From: Acidocella aromatica
GTDB taxonomy: Bacteria; Pseudomonadota; Alphaproteobacteria; Acetobacterales; Acetobacteraceae
Direction of reading: 5' to 3'
DNA: 64,000 bases
NCBI RefSeq assembly: GCF_014201825.1
Contig: NZ_JACHFJ010000003.1
Location: 124,001-188,000 of the forward strand
The notes beneath the pieces are model-generated. The model did no database searches. It saw only the letters and a program-made list of their open reading frames with translations, and was not told the DNA's origin. Shown one piece after another: positions 9,021 to 28,114 of the stretch. Position numbers and translations under genes: made by a program. The first letter of the stretch is position 1, and the number at the start of each line of letters is the position of its first letter.

Positions 9021-9659
9021 GTGCGACCCCCGAAAAACGACCGCCAGCGGCAGAGCCGCCGTCGCGGTTTTGATGACGACAATTTCTTTGGCAACGCGCC
9101 CCTTCCCCCGCCGTCCTTTTCCGGGTTTGGGTCCACGTCCTCTGCCCCCGAGGCAAAGGCAACCGTGAAATGGTATAACCCCGAGAAGGGGTTTGGTTTC
9201 GTCGAGATGGCCGACGGCTCGGGCGACGTGTTCCTGCACGCCAACTCGCTGCAGAATGCCGGTTTCCAGGCCGTGACGCCGGGGTCCATCCTGCAGGTGC
9301 GGGTTGGCCAGGGGCAGAAGGGCCGTCAGGTCGACCAGGTGATCTCGGTGAAGGAAGGCGATGCTCCGCCGCCCCGTAGCGGTGGTTTCGGTGGCGGTTT
9401 CGACCGTCCGCGCACCCCGCGCCCGCCCCGCCAGCAGGCGAGCGGTCCGGCCGTGGAGATGGATGGTATCGTCAAGTGGTACAATGCCACCAAGGGCTTC
9501 GGCTTCATCAGCCCGCAGAGCGGCGGCAAGGATGTGTTCGTGCACGCCACCGCGCTGGAGGCCGCTGGCCTCTCTCCGCTGCAGGAAGGCCAGGCTGTGA
9601 AGATGAGCGTGGTTCAGGGTTCCAAGGGCCCGGAAGTTTCTGCCATTAGCCTCGACTGA
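9021..9659 (+). CDS. Double cold-shock-domain protein
   Basis: Starting at GTG 9021 this is a 212-residue protein with two cold-shock domains. The first spans about 45-112 (KGFGFV 56-61, VFLH 70-73) and the second about 146-212 (KGFGFI 158-163, VFVH 172-175). These RNP1 and RNP2 motifs bind single-stranded RNA or DNA, as in CspA-type RNA chaperones. The N-terminus is rich in Arg and Gln, then Asp/Phe (FDDDNFFG), and the linker is Gly/Pro/Arg-rich, both probably disordered. The frame extends upstream to 8865, but that part crosses the promoter and hairpin. GAGGA (9005-9009) is the likely ribosome site, with a longish 11-base gap. Confidence 0.88.
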   Translation: MRPPKNDRQRQSRRRGFDDDNFFGNAPLPPPSFSGFGSTSSAPEAKATVKWYNPEKGFGFVEMADGSGDVFLHANSLQNAGFQAVTPGSILQVRVGQGQKGRQVDQVISVKEGDAPPPRSGGFGGGFDRPRTPRPPRQQASGPAVEMDGIVKWYNATKGFGFISPQSGGKDVFVHATALEAAGLSPLQEGQAVKMSVVQGSKGPEVSAISLD

Positions 9660-9682
9660 TTGATCGGGCAGTAAGTAATAAG

Positions 9683-9709
9683 AGAAGCGGCCTTCGGGCC
9701 GCTTCTTTT
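9683..9709. terminator. UUCG-tetraloop terminator shared by convergent genes
   Basis: AGAAGCGGCC (9683-9692), loop TTCG, GGCCGCTTCT (9697-9706) is a perfect 10-bp stem with an extra-stable C(UUCG)G tetraloop. TTT continues to 9709. On the opposite strand the stem is preceded by the pncA stop codon and followed by a TCTTATTA stretch, so it could also end pncA transcripts. Confidence 0.85.
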
Positions 9710-10340
9710 ATGCCCCGAGCGCGGCGCTGCCGATCCGCCCGACCCCGGCGGCGGCCAGTTTCGCCCAGGCGGCGGCGAGCGAGCCGTTCAGGTCGATGGC
9801 GCGGCAGGCGTCCTCGATGATCGTGGCGCTGAAGCCGAAGGCGCGTGCGTCCTCTGCCGACCAGGCGACGCAGAAATCCGTGGCAAGGCCACATATATAA
9901 AGGTCGGTGATGCCGAGAGAGCGCAGATACCCGTCCAGCCCGGTCCTGCTGGTGCGGTCGGCCTCCAGAAAGGCGGAGTAGCTGTCTACCAGCCGGTTGC
10001 CGCCCTTGCGCAGGATCATCCTTGCGTGCGGGATGTCCAGTTCCGGGTGCAGCGCCGCACCTTGCGTGCCCTGCACGCAATGGCTTGGCCAGAGCACCTG
10101 TGGGCCGTAGGGGAGGTCGAGGCTCTCGAAGGGTTGTCTGCCCGGATGGCTGGCGGCGAAGGAGATGTGGTCCGCCGGGTGCCAGTCCTGCGTGAGCACC
10201 ACGGTCTCGAATTGTTTAGCGAGCCTGTTGACCCTTGGCACGACAGCTTCGCCCTCTGGCACGGCGAGCGCGCCGCCGGCGCAGAAATCGTTCTGGACGT
10301 CGATCACAAGCAAGGCTGTATGGGGCTGCATGCTTGGCAT
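9708..10340 (-). CDS. pncA: Nicotinamidase (nicotinamide deamidase)
   Basis: This 210-residue isochorismatase-fold hydrolase converts nicotinamide to nicotinate in the NAD salvage pathway. The full active site is visible: Asp14 in VIDVQNDF, Lys112 in ILRKGGNR and nucleophile Cys157 in GLATDFCVAW, with metal ligands Asp52, His54 and His58 in DWHPADH. PZA-type amidase activity is expected from the family. Two starts are possible, at 10340 and 10331. Neither has a clear ribosome site, and a perfect TATAAT on the minus strand overlaps the first. The stop codon lies at the edge of a terminator. The gene diverges from the rplK block, where secE-nusG would often be found. Confidence 0.93.
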   Translation of the reverse strand: MPSMQPHTALLVIDVQNDFCAGGALAVPEGEAVVPRVNRLAKQFETVVLTQDWHPADHISFAASHPGRQPFESLDLPYGPQVLWPSHCVQGTQGAALHPELDIPHARMILRKGGNRLVDSYSAFLEADRTSRTGLDGYLRSLGITDLYICGLATDFCVAWSAEDARAFGFSATIIEDACRAIDLNGSLAAAWAKLAAAGVGRIGSAALGA

Positions 10341-10490
10341 TATAGATTATTTAGCGTGCGGGGATATAGACAGGTGAGGGGGGATGGAGTAAGGCTCCGC
10401 CCCTTACCGGAACGTGGGAGGCTTGGCGGGGGTCCGCGAGGCCGGATGTACCACGGTCCATTGGCGTGTGCCAAAGGATAGGAGCCAGAG

Positions 10491-10925
10491 ATGGCAAAGA
10501 AGGTTGTAGGCTATATCAAGCTGCAGATTCCTGCAGGCAAGGCGAATCCGTCGCCGCCGGTTGGTCCGGCGCTCGGTCAGCGCGGTCTGAACATCATGCA
10601 GTTCGTCAAGGAATTCAACGCGGCGACGCAGCAGATGGAACCGGGCATGCCGATTCCGGTGGTGATCACCGCGTTTGCCGACCGTACTTTCTCCTTCGTC
10701 ATGAAGACCCCGCCGAACACCTACTTCCTGAAGAAGGCGGCGAAGATCGACAAGGGCACGACGACCCCGGGCAAGGGCGCTGCCGTCGGCAAGGTGACGA
10801 TCGAGCAGCTCCGCGAGATCGCCAAGGTCAAGATGAAAGACATGAACGCCAATGACGAGGATGCTGCCGTGCGCATGCTCACTGGCTCCGCCCGTTCCAT
10901 GGGCGTGACTGTGGTGGAGGGCTAA
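10491..10925 (+). CDS. rplK: 50S ribosomal protein L11
   Basis: This 144-residue protein begins [20 protein letters not shown] and carries the conserved [12 protein letters not shown] loop, which supports the GTPase-associated centre of the large subunit together with 23S rRNA. Length is normal, and GGAG lies before the ATG. It opens the ribosomal block and is followed by rplA after four bases. L1 usually represses this pair by binding the leader. The 150 bases upstream contain small hairpins (for example GTAAGG/CCTTAC at about 10389-10407), but no clear L1 site or promoter was recognised. secE and nusG, its usual upstream neighbours, are absent. Confidence 0.97.
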   Translation: MAKKVVGYIKLQIPAGKANPSPPVGPALGQRGLNIMQFVKEFNAATQQMEPGMPIPVVITAFADRTFSFVMKTPPNTYFLKKAAKIDKGTTTPGKGAAVGKVTIEQLREIAKVKMKDMNANDEDAAVRMLTGSARSMGVTVVEG

Positions 10926-10929
10926 TACA

Positions 10930-11619
10930 ATGGCACATGACAAGCGTATTGCCGCCGCCCGCGCCGCTGTTGACCGCGCGAAGCTGTACCCGCTGACCGA
11001 GGCCGTGACCCTGGCCAAGTCCAACGCCAAGGCGAAGTTCGATGAGACCATCGAGATCTCGCTGAACCTGGGTATCGACCCGCGTCACGCCGACCAGATG
11101 GTCCGTGGCCTGATCTCCTTGCCGAATGGCACCGGCAAGGTGCTGCGCGTGGGCGTGTTCGCCCGCGGCGCGAAGGCTGAGGAAGCCCTGGCCGCCGGCG
11201 CCGACGTGGTTGGCGCCGATGATCTGGCCGAGAAGGTGCAGGCTGGCGACATCCAGTTCGACCGCTGCATCGCCACCCCGGACATGATGGGGCTGGTGGG
11301 TAAGCTTGGTAAGATCCTGGGCCCGCGCGGCCTGATGCCGAACCCGAAGCTCGGCACCGTGACCATGGACGTCAAGGGCGCCGTGACCGCCGCCAAGTCC
11401 GGCCAGGTTGAGTTCCGCGCCGAGAAGGCTGGTATCATCCATGCTGGTATCGGCAAGGCGAGCTTCGCCGACGACAAGCTGGTCGAGAACGCCAAGGCGC
11501 TGATCGACGCTGTGCAGAAGGCCAAGCCGACCGGCGCCAAGGGCACCTACCTCAAGAAGGTGGCGCTGTCCTCCACGATGGGCGCTGGCATCCATGTGGA
11601 TGTCACCACCGTCGCCTAA
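10930..11619 (+). CDS. rplA: 50S ribosomal protein L1
   Basis: This 229-residue protein begins [16 protein letters not shown] and carries the L1 signature around [16 protein letters not shown]1 forms the mobile stalk that guides deacylated tRNA out of the E site, and it often represses its own rplKA message. It follows rplK by four bases. Downstream lies a 265-base structured spacer before rplJ, so rplKA and rplJL may form separate regulatory units, as in E. coli. Confidence 0.97.
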   Translation: MAHDKRIAAARAAVDRAKLYPLTEAVTLAKSNAKAKFDETIEISLNLGIDPRHADQMVRGLISLPNGTGKVLRVGVFARGAKAEEALAAGADVVGADDLAEKVQAGDIQFDRCIATPDMMGLVGKLGKILGPRGLMPNPKLGTVTMDVKGAVTAAKSGQVEFRAEKAGIIHAGIGKASFADDKLVENAKALIDAVQKAKPTGAKGTYLKKVALSSTMGAGIHVDVTTVA

Positions 11620-11636
11620 GTTTTTCTGAGAGATAC

Positions 11637-11884
11637 GTGGCGGCTCCGGCCGCCACGGGCAGGGGCGTGAAAACGCCCCGACCTGTCCGAGACCGTATGC
11701 ACCGCTAGGTTTGATGGGGTTCGCCCCGCATTCGGTAGAGAGGTGCCAAGGACTTGCGTAACGGCAAGGCTTTGGTGGTTCCAAGTAAGGACAGGCGAGA
11801 GATGTCCGGGGTGGTCCCGGCATCTTGGGTAACCTGGCGGTTCGTGGGGCTTGCCCCGCTTATCGCCGCAAGTTGGAGACGGAT
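11637..11884 (+). promoter_or_regulatory. Structured rplJ leader, probable L10(L12) autoregulatory RNA
   Basis: This spacer before rplJ holds several hairpins. GTGGCGGC/GCCGCCAC (11637-11656) has a TCCG loop. GGGGCGT/ACGCCCC (11662-11679) has a GAAA tetraloop, flanked by CAGG and CCTG that could pair further out. More pairings occur near 11795-11830 and 11840-11870. In many bacteria the L10 leader binds the L10-L12 complex and represses rplJL. The position fits, but I cannot confirm the covariance-model structure. No start or stop signals suggest a coding gene here. Confidence 0.55.
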
Positions 11885-12409
11885 GTGGATCGCATAGAGA
11901 AGCGTGAATTCGTCGCTGAGCTGTCTTCGGTGTTCGCCGAGACTTCGATGGTCGTTGTGACCCGCAATGCGGGTATGACGGTTGCCGAGGTCACCGCGCT
12001 GCGCCGCAAGATGCGCGAGGCTGGCGTTAGCTTCAAGGTTGCGAAGAATCGTCTGGCCCTGCTTGCGCTCGATGGGACCCGGTTCGATGGCATTGGCCCG
12101 CTCCTGAAGGGGCCCACCGCACTCGCTTGGTCGCAAGACCCGGTGGCGGTGGCGAAGGTTGCTGTCGACTTCGCCAAGACCAATGACAAGTTTGTGCTGC
12201 TCGGTGGCTCCCTCGGGAGCCAGGTGCTCAACGCTGATGGCGTGAAGGCATTGTCCGAGCTGCCGTCGCTCGATGCGCTGCGCGCCAAGATCCTGGGGCT
12301 TCTCAATGCCCCGGCGACCAAGGTTGCGGGTGTGCTCCAGGCGCCGGCTGGCCAGCTTGCCCGGGTCTTCGCGGCGTATGCCGACTCCCAGAAGAGCGAA
12401 GCGGCCTGA
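11885..12409 (+). CDS. rplJ: 50S ribosomal protein L10
   Basis: From GTG 11885 this is a 174-residue protein with residues DRIEKREFVAEL next, the usual alphaproteobacterial L10 N-terminus. L10 is the base of the L7/L12 stalk. The last helix (AGQLARVFAAYADSQ) holds the L12-dimer sites. GGAG at about 11874 lies seven bases upstream. The frame remains open to 11825, but that extra part is leader RNA and does not resemble L10. The gene is separated from rplL by 99 bases containing a small GGCAAG/CTTGCC hairpin (12442-12469). Confidence 0.94.
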   Translation: MDRIEKREFVAELSSVFAETSMVVVTRNAGMTVAEVTALRRKMREAGVSFKVAKNRLALLALDGTRFDGIGPLLKGPTALAWSQDPVAVAKVAVDFAKTNDKFVLLGGSLGSQVLNADGVKALSELPSLDALRAKILGLLNAPATKVAGVLQAPAGQLARVFAAYADSQKSEAA

Positions 12410-12508
12410 TAACGCTTCAAACTCTTGTGGCTTGAAAAAATGGCAAGGTGGCGTGGTGCCGCTCTTGCCTTGAACCAACCAAAGTCTACTTATACGAAAG
12501 ATTGAAAC

Positions 12509-12889
<381 letters not shown>

Positions 12890-12940
12890 CCCTCTTTCCC
12901 GCCGGGGTATTTTGAGCTCCGGCGTGCAGATGGCCTAAAG

Positions 12941-12982
12941 GGCAGGCGATCACCTGTGGGGGATCGCCTGCCGCCTGTTTTT
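12941..12982 (+). terminator. Attenuator-type terminator between rplL and rpoB
   Basis: GGCAGGCGATC (12941-12951) pairs perfectly with GATCGCCTGCC (12962-12972) across a 10-base loop, and TTTTT follows at 12978-12982 after a five-base gap. The gap makes it weaker than a textbook terminator. E. coli has a partial terminator at the same operon position, where it lowers RNA polymerase subunit output relative to ribosomal protein. The same role is inferred here. Confidence 0.6.
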
Positions 12983-13020
12983 GTGAAGACTGAGCTGGAT
13001 TTATTTACAAGGGTGATGCG

Positions 13021-21427
<8,407 letters not shown>

Positions 21428-21454
21428 GAGTCTCCGCTATTTATAACGAGTCGG

Positions 21455-21481
21455 AACGGCGCCCCTTGTGGGCGCCGTTTT
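21455..21481 (+). terminator. rpoC terminator
   Basis: AACGGCGCCC (21455-21464), loop CTTGT, GGGCGCCGTT (21470-21479) is a perfect 10-bp stem. The T-run TTTT (21478-21481) is short and overlaps the stem. It separates rpoBC from the rpsL operon. Confidence 0.8.
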
Positions 21482-21786
21482 GATTCCGGGGGCGAGCCAT
21501 GAGGAATCCATCAATCTGCAATTTTACCCTGGCAAAACCTGCGGAAACGCTTGACTTGAATGCTGGTGGGTCCTAAGGAGAGCGCTCTCGCGGTTCCAGA
21601 GTTCTCTGGCGTGGGTCGTCTATACAATCTGGCGCGTGCGGCGCCGTGTGGGAACATCCCATACCTAGGCCGCGTGCTAGAGCGGGACATTCCGTAAGGC
21701 AGGAATCTGCGGTACGGGGGTCCTTTTGTGATGACCAGACGTCAAGGCGAAGGCGCCACCGGGATACACACGAAGCAGGATGAGAT
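21482..21786 (+). promoter_or_regulatory. Non-coding region with putative rpsL (str) operon promoter
   Basis: This is the longest gene-free stretch, 359 bases in all from rpoC to rpsL. The best promoter candidate is TTGACT (21551-21556), 17 bases, TAAGGA (21574-21579): a good -35 with a weak -10. A second possible -10, TATACAAT, lies at about 21621-21628 but lacks a clear -35. The candidate start would give a leader of about 200 bases, in which S7-type autoregulation could act. No S7 site was recognised. No coding signal was seen. Confidence 0.4.
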
Positions 21787-22158
21787 ATGCCGACCATTAA
21801 TCAGTTGATCGCCAAAGGCCGCGAGCCGGCGCCGAAGCGTAATAAGGTGCCTGCCCTTGAGGGCTGCCCCCAAAAGCGCGGCGTTTGCACGCGCGTCTAC
21901 ACGACCACACCGAAGAAGCCGAACTCGGCGCTTCGTAAGGTCGCCAAGGTGCGTCTGACCAATGGCTTCGAAGTTGTGAGCTACATCCCTGGTGAAGGCC
22001 ATAACCTGCAGGAGCACTCTGTGGTGCTGATCCGTGGCGGGCGCGTGAAAGACCTTCCCGGCGTGCGTTACCATATTCTGCGCGGCGTGCTCGATACGCA
22101 GGGCCTGCCGAAGCGCCGTAAGCGCCGCTCGCTCTACGGCGCGAAGCGTCCGAAGTAA
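21787..22158 (+). CDS. rpsL: 30S ribosomal protein S12
   Basis: This 123-residue protein begins [14 protein letters not shown] and carries [18 protein letters not shown] and [29 protein letters not shown]12 lies at the decoding centre and affects accuracy. The Lys in TPKKPNS and the Lys in GRVKDLPG match the streptomycin-sensitive form. It is first in the str operon, 12 bases before rpsG. GAAGCAGGATGAGAT before the ATG includes the likely ribosome site. Confidence 0.98.
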   Translation: MPTINQLIAKGREPAPKRNKVPALEGCPQKRGVCTRVYTTTPKKPNSALRKVAKVRLTNGFEVVSYIPGEGHNLQEHSVVLIRGGRVKDLPGVRYHILRGVLDTQGLPKRRKRRSLYGAKRPK

Positions 22159-22170
22159 GGAGAGATTGAG

Positions 22171-22647
22171 ATGAGCCGTCGCCGTCGCGCGATTAAGCGT
22201 GAAGTTCTGCCGGACGCCAAGTTCGGTGATGTCGTGATCAGCCGTTTCATGAATGTGCTGATGCATGACGGCAAAAAATCTGTGGCCGAGAGCATTGTCT
22301 ACGGTGCGCTGGACGTGCTGAAGAAGCGCGGCGGGGCGAATGCCGACCCGGTTCGCTTGTTCCACGAGGCGCTGGACAACGTGAAGCCGGCCATTGAGGT
22401 TCGCTCTCGCCGCGTTGGCGGTGCGACCTACCAGGTTCCCGTTGAAGTTCGCGCTGAGCGCCGTCAGGCGCTGGCGATTCGCTGGATCATCGACTCCGCG
22501 CGCAAGCGTGGGGAGCACACGATGGAAGAGCGTCTGTCGAACGAGCTGCAGGATGCGGTGAATAACCGTGGTTCTGCCGTTAAGAAGCGCGAAGACACTC
22601 ACCGTATGGCCGAAGCCAACAAGGCTTTCAGCCACTACCGGTGGTAA
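22171..22647 (+). CDS. rpsG: 30S ribosomal protein S7
   Basis: This 158-residue protein begins [20 protein letters not shown] and carries [13 protein letters not shown] and [18 protein letters not shown]7 nucleates assembly of the 30S head and contacts E-site tRNA. AAGGAGAG gives a strong ribosome site. In most bacteria fusA follows rpsG, but here tuf follows directly after 45 bases, with no remnant of EF-G in the gap. Confidence 0.98.
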   Translation: MSRRRRAIKREVLPDAKFGDVVISRFMNVLMHDGKKSVAESIVYGALDVLKKRGGANADPVRLFHEALDNVKPAIEVRSRRVGGATYQVPVEVRAERRQALAIRWIIDSARKRGEHTMEERLSNELQDAVNNRGSAVKKREDTHRMAEANKAFSHYRW

Positions 22648-22692
22648 TCGGACTGAACGTTACTGTTTTTAGCCTGCACACGGAGCAGTTAA

Positions 22693-23880
<1,188 letters not shown>

Positions 23881-23919
23881 GCCTACCGGCCCCCGTATCT
23901 ACAGAAGAGCTTGAGTAAG

Positions 23920-24228
23920 ATGGACAATCAGAACATCCGTATCCGCCTGAAGGCGTATGACCACCGCGTGCTGGACAACAGCACGAAGGACATCGTCAAC
24001 ACGGCGAAGCGCACGGGCGCTCAGGTGCGGGGGCCGATTCCTTTGCCGACCCATATCGAGCGGTTCACCGTGAACCGTTCCCCGCACGTTGATAAGAAGA
24101 GCCGCGAGCAGTTCGAAATCCGGACGCATCGGCGCTTGCTGGATATCGTTGACCCGACCCCGCAGACCGTGGACGCGCTGATGAAGCTCGACCTGGCCGC
24201 CGGCGTCGAAGTCGAAATTAAGATCTAA
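23920..24228 (+). CDS. rpsJ: 30S ribosomal protein S10
   Basis: From ATG 23920 this is a 102-residue protein, [19 protein letters not shown] onward, with [25 protein letters not shown]10 is part of the 30S head, and as NusE it joins NusB in antitermination of rRNA operons. A TTG three codons earlier (23911) is also in frame, but the ATG gives the usual family length. It opens the S10 gene order. Confidence 0.96.
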   Translation: MDNQNIRIRLKAYDHRVLDNSTKDIVNTAKRTGAQVRGPIPLPTHIERFTVNRSPHVDKKSREQFEIRTHRRLLDIVDPTPQTVDALMKLDLAAGVEVEIKI

Positions 24229-24248
24229 GCTTAGGTGGTATTGGTATT

Positions 24249-24923
24249 ATGCGTACCGGTGTGATCGCAAAAAAGCTGGGGATGACCCGGCTGTTCAAGG
24301 AAGACGGCACGCATGTGCCGGTCACGGTGCTGCATCTCGACGAGGTGCGGGTTGTGGCGGCGCGGACGGTTGAGACCGACGGCTACTCCGCCGTGCAGCT
24401 CGGCATTGGCAAGGCCAAGCCGAAGAATGTGAGCAAGGCGCAGAAGGGCCACTTCGCCAAGGGCAAGGTAGAGCCGGCGCAGAAGCTGGTGGAATTCCGC
24501 GTGGCCGATGATGCCGTGCTGGAAGCTGGCGCTGCGATCTCCGCTTCGCACTTCGCTATCGGCCAGTTCGTCGATGTTGCCGGTATCACCAAGGGTAAGG
24601 GCTTCGCCGGTGGTATGAAGCGCTGGAACTTCCGTGGTTTGGAAGCCTCCCACGGCGTGTCCATCAGCCATCGTAGCCTGGGTTCCACCGGTAATCGTCA
24701 GGATCCCGGCAAGACCTTCAAGAACAAGAAGATGGCCGGTCATCTCGGCCAGGAGCGCGTGACCACCCTCAACCTCGAAGTAGCGGGTGTGGACGCGGAA
24801 CGTAATCTGGTCCTCGTGCATGGCGCGGTCCCCGGTTCCAAGGGTGGCTACGTGCTGATGCGCGATGCGATCAAGAAGGCGCGGCCGGCGGATGCCGCCT
24901 ACCCCGCGGCGCTGAAGGGCTAA
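24249..24923 (+). CDS. rplC: 50S ribosomal protein L3
   Basis: This 224-residue protein begins [16 protein letters not shown] and has the family signature [12 protein letters not shown] with [22 protein letters not shown]3 is an early assembly protein near the peptidyl transferase centre. It starts 20 bases after rpsJ and ends four bases before rplD. Confidence 0.97.
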   Translation: MRTGVIAKKLGMTRLFKEDGTHVPVTVLHLDEVRVVAARTVETDGYSAVQLGIGKAKPKNVSKAQKGHFAKGKVEPAQKLVEFRVADDAVLEAGAAISASHFAIGQFVDVAGITKGKGFAGGMKRWNFRGLEASHGVSISHRSLGSTGNRQDPGKTFKNKKMAGHLGQERVTTLNLEVAGVDAERNLVLVHGAVPGSKGGYVLMRDAIKKARPADAAYPAALKG

Positions 24924-24927
24924 GTCG

Positions 24928-25542
24928 ATGAAGCTGGATGTTGTTGATTTTGACGCGAAGGCCGTTGGCAGCGCTGAGCTGCCGGACGATATCTTCGCCG
25001 CTGAGCCCCGCACGGACATTATCGCCCGCGTGATCCATTGGCAGCTGGCCAAGCGCCGTGCCGGCACCCACAAGGTGAAGGGCATGGGCGAGGTTTCGGG
25101 CACCACCCGTAAGCCGTACAAGCAGAAGGGCACGGGTAACGCCCGTCAGGGCTCTCTGCGTGCACCGCAGTTCCGTACCGGTGGCGTGGTGCATGGTCCC
25201 GTTGTGCGCGACCATGGCTACTCGCTGAACAAGAAGGTGCGCCGTCTGGGCCTCGTCTCCGCACTGTCGCAGAAGGCGGCCGAGGGCAAGCTGGTGGTTC
25301 TGGATGCCGTTGGCGGCATCGAGAAGACCAAGGACGTGGCGTCCCGCGTGAAGAACTTTGGCTGGAGCTCGGCGCTGATCGTCGATGCCGCCGTGGAGGA
25401 GAAGTTCCTCCGCGCCAGCCGTAACGTGCACGGCCTCGATGTGCTGCCGGTCGTCGGCGCGAATGTCTATGACATTGTGCGTCACGACGTGCTGGTCATC
25501 ACCAAGGCCGGCATCGAGGGGCTGAAGGAGCGCCTGGCATGA
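24928..25542 (+). CDS. rplD: 50S ribosomal protein L4
   Basis: This 204-residue protein has the extended loop [15 protein letters not shown], which lines the peptide exit tunnel, and a C-terminal globular part. L4 of E. coli represses the S10 operon; no equivalent leader can be recognised here. Its last four bases overlap the rplW start (ATGA), so the two are coupled. Confidence 0.97.
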   Translation: MKLDVVDFDAKAVGSAELPDDIFAAEPRTDIIARVIHWQLAKRRAGTHKVKGMGEVSGTTRKPYKQKGTGNARQGSLRAPQFRTGGVVHGPVVRDHGYSLNKKVRRLGLVSALSQKAAEGKLVVLDAVGGIEKTKDVASRVKNFGWSSALIVDAAVEEKFLRASRNVHGLDVLPVVGANVYDIVRHDVLVITKAGIEGLKERLA

Positions 25543-25850
25543 GCACCGTGAAAATTTCCCCGGAGCGTATCTACGAAGTCGTGCGCGCTCCGCATATCAC
25601 CGAGAAGGCGACTCTTCTCTCCGAGAAGAACCAGTTCGTGTTCAAGGTGGCGAGCGACGCGACGAAGCCTGAAATCAAGGCTGCGATCGAAGCTCTGTTC
25701 AAGGTTAAAGTTACCGGTGTGAATACGCTGGTCACGAAGGGCAAAACCAAGCGGTTCAAGGGCCGCCCGGGCATTCGCTCCGACGTGAAGAAGGCGTTCG
25801 TGACGCTCGCCGAGGGCGAGAGCATCGATTTCACCACCGGTCTGGTGTGA
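25539..25850 (+). CDS. rplW: 50S ribosomal protein L23
   Basis: This 103-residue protein has [21 protein letters not shown] and [21 protein letters not shown]23 lies beside the tunnel exit and docks trigger factor and signal recognition particle. It overlaps the end of rplD by four bases, and rplB follows after ten bases. Confidence 0.97.
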   Translation: MSTVKISPERIYEVVRAPHITEKATLLSEKNQFVFKVASDATKPEIKAAIEALFKVKVTGVNTLVTKGKTKRFKGRPGIRSDVKKAFVTLAEGESIDFTTGLV

Positions 25851-25860
25851 GGCGCGGATT

Positions 25861-26694
25861 ATGGCATTGAAACATTTTAATCCGGTCACGGCGAGCCTTC
25901 GCGGCACCGTCCTGATCGACCGCAGCGAGCTCTGGAAGGGCAAGCCCGTTAAGGGGCTGACCGAGGGCAAGAGCTCGACCGGTGGCCGTAACAACCACGG
26001 CCGTATCACCAGCCGCTTCCGCGGCGGCGGACACAAGCAGTCCTACCGTCTGGTGGACTTCAAGCGCCGCAAGTTCGATGTGCCGGCGACGGTCGAACGT
26101 CTGGAATATGACCCGAACCGCACCGCCTTTATCGCGCTGATCAAGTACGCCGATGGCGAGCTGGCCTACATCCTGGCCCCGCAGCGTCTGAAGGCCGGGG
26201 ATCCGGTCATCTCCGGTGCCCGCGTTGACATCAAGCCCGGTAACGCGATGCCGCTGTCCGCCATTCCGGTGGGCACGATCATCCACAATATCGAGCTGAA
26301 GGCTGGCGCCGGCGGCAAGCTGGCCCGTTCGGCCGGCACCTTCGCCCAGCTGGTCGGCAAGGATCAGGGGTATGCCCAGATCAAGCTGATGTCCGGTGAG
26401 CTGCGCATGGTGCGCGGCGAGTGCATGGCCACCATCGGCGCGGTCTCCAACTCCGACCACCAGAATGAGCAGATCGGCAAGGCTGGTCGCTCTCGCTGGC
26501 TGGGCCGCAAGCCGCATAACCGCGGTGTGGTTATGAACCCGGTCGATCACCCGCATGGTGGTGGTGAAGGCCGTACCTCCGGTGGCCGTCATCCGGTTAC
26601 GCCGTGGGGCAAGCCGACCAAGGGTTACAAGACGCGCAGCAACAAGCGCACGGATAATCTCATCATCCGCCGTGCGAAAGGCGGGAAGGGCTAA
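25861..26694 (+). CDS. rplB: 50S ribosomal protein L2
   Basis: This 277-residue protein carries [20 protein letters not shown] near the N-terminus and [18 protein letters not shown] near the C-terminus, with the conserved His of that loop near the peptidyl transferase centre. The length is typical. It is followed by rpsS after three bases. Confidence 0.98.
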   Translation: MALKHFNPVTASLRGTVLIDRSELWKGKPVKGLTEGKSSTGGRNNHGRITSRFRGGGHKQSYRLVDFKRRKFDVPATVERLEYDPNRTAFIALIKYADGELAYILAPQRLKAGDPVISGARVDIKPGNAMPLSAIPVGTIIHNIELKAGAGGKLARSAGTFAQLVGKDQGYAQIKLMSGELRMVRGECMATIGAVSNSDHQNEQIGKAGRSRWLGRKPHNRGVVMNPVDHPHGGGEGRTSGGRHPVTPWGKPTKGYKTRSNKRTDNLIIRRAKGGKG

Positions 26695-26697
26695 TCG

Positions 26698-26976
26698 ATG
26701 TCACGTTCTGTTTGGAAAGGTCCGTTTGTGGACGGATACCTCCTTGGCAAGGCGGAGGCGTCTCGCGCCTCCGGCCGTAACGAGATCATCAAGATCTGGT
26801 CGCGCCGCTCCACGATCCTGCCGCAGTTTGTCGGCCTGACCTTCGGTGTCTACAACGGCAAGAAATTTCTGCCGGTGCAGGTGAACGAGAACATGGTCGG
26901 CCACAAGTTTGGTGAATTCTCGCCGACGCGCACCTTCCCGGGGCACGCGGCCGACAAGAAAGCGAAGCGGGGCTAA
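26698..26976 (+). CDS. rpsS: 30S ribosomal protein S19
   Basis: This 92-residue protein begins [16 protein letters not shown] and contains [27 protein letters not shown], the S19 signature. It binds in the 30S head near S13. Only three bases separate it from rplB and one base from rplV, so translation is probably coupled. Confidence 0.98.
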   Translation: MSRSVWKGPFVDGYLLGKAEASRASGRNEIIKIWSRRSTILPQFVGLTFGVYNGKKFLPVQVNENMVGHKFGEFSPTRTFPGHAADKKAKRG

Positions 26977-26977
26977 G

Positions 26978-27421
26978 ATGAGCAAACCGAAAGCCGAGCG
27001 CGGCCTGGCCGACAATCAGGCGGAGGCCATTGCGCGCAACATTCGTGTTAGCCCGCGCAAGCTGAACCTGGTTGCGGGCTCCATCCGCAACCTCCCGGCC
27101 AGCCGTGCGCTGGCCGACCTGACCTTCTCCAAGCGTCGCGTCGCGAAGCAGGTGAAGAAGGCTCTGGAGAGCGCGATCGCCAATGCCGAGAACAACCACC
27201 AGCTGGACGTGGACAAGCTCTATGTGAAGCTGGCTGAGGTTGGCCGTGGCATCGTGATGCGCCGTTTCCATGCCCGTGGCCGTGGCCGTTCCGCGACCGT
27301 GGAGAAGTGGTTCAGCCATCTGAAGATCGTTGTTGAGGAACGCGAGCAGGCCGAGAAGCCGATGCGCGATGCTCGTCCGGGCTTTGGTAAGTCCGCGAAG
27401 TCTGCCGGGGAGGCTGCGTAA
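26978..27421 (+). CDS. rplV: 50S ribosomal protein L22
   Basis: From ATG 26978 this is a 147-residue protein with [17 protein letters not shown] and the loop segment [17 protein letters not shown], which reaches into the exit tunnel. About 20 extra residues follow the conserved end ([16 protein letters not shown]), a tail seen in some alphaproteobacterial L22 proteins. The reading frame is open upstream inside rpsS, but the ATG after the rpsS stop is the natural start. Confidence 0.96.
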   Translation: MSKPKAERGLADNQAEAIARNIRVSPRKLNLVAGSIRNLPASRALADLTFSKRRVAKQVKKALESAIANAENNHQLDVDKLYVKLAEVGRGIVMRRFHARGRGRSATVEKWFSHLKIVVEEREQAEKPMRDARPGFGKSAKSAGEAA

Positions 27422-27422
27422 C

Positions 27423-28100
27423 ATGGGTCACAAGATTAATCCGATCGGCCTGCGCCTCGGCATCACCCGCACTTGGGACAGCCGCTGGTACGCCGACAAG
27501 GACTACGCTAAACTGCTGCATGACGACATCAAGCTGCGCAACCACCTGCGCGGCAAGCTGCAGCAGGCGGGCGTGTCCCGCGTGGTCATTGAGCGTCCGG
27601 CCAAGAAGCCGCGCGTGACCATCTATGCTGCTCGCCCGGGTGTGGTGATCGGCAAGAAGGGGCAGGATATCGACAGCCTGCGCAAGGAGCTGTCCTCGAT
27701 GGCGAAGGCCGATGTGGCCCTCAATATCATGGAAATCCGCAAGCCGGAGATCGACGCCACGCTGGTGGCCGAGAACATCTCCCAGCAGCTGGAGCGCCGC
27801 GTGGCTTTCCGCCGTGCGATGAAGCGCGCTGTGCAGTCCGCGATGCGTCTGGGTGCCCAAGGCATCAAGATTACCTGCTCCGGCCGTCTCGGCGGCGCCG
27901 AGATCGCCCGCGTTGAGTGGTACCGCGAAGGCCGTGTGCCCCTGCACACGCTGCGCGCCGATATCGATTACGGCGTTGCCACCGCGAAGACCACCTACGG
28001 CACCTGCGGCGTGAAGGTTTGGATTTTCAAGGGCGAGATTCTGGTTCAGGACCCGTTCGCGCAGGATAAGCGCGCGGCCGAACAGGCTCCGCAGCGCTAA
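27423..28100 (+). CDS. rpsC: 30S ribosomal protein S3
   Basis: From ATG 27423 this is a 225-residue protein, [16 protein letters not shown] onward. A KH domain includes [15 protein letters not shown], and the C-terminal domain carries [22 protein letters not shown]3 helps form the mRNA entry channel. It begins one base after the rplV stop. The upstream in-frame part from 27330 lies inside rplV and is not S3-like. Confidence 0.97.
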   Translation: MGHKINPIGLRLGITRTWDSRWYADKDYAKLLHDDIKLRNHLRGKLQQAGVSRVVIERPAKKPRVTIYAARPGVVIGKKGQDIDSLRKELSSMAKADVALNIMEIRKPEIDATLVAENISQQLERRVAFRRAMKRAVQSAMRLGAQGIKITCSGRLGGAEIARVEWYREGRVPLHTLRADIDYGVATAKTTYGTCGVKVWIFKGEILVQDPFAQDKRAAEQAPQR

Positions 28101-28114
28101 GGAATTTTTAAGCC

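Noticed and set aside
11825-11884. A 20-residue N-terminal extension of L10
   Set aside because: It lies within the structured leader, does not match L10, and GTG 11885 has a proper ribosome site.
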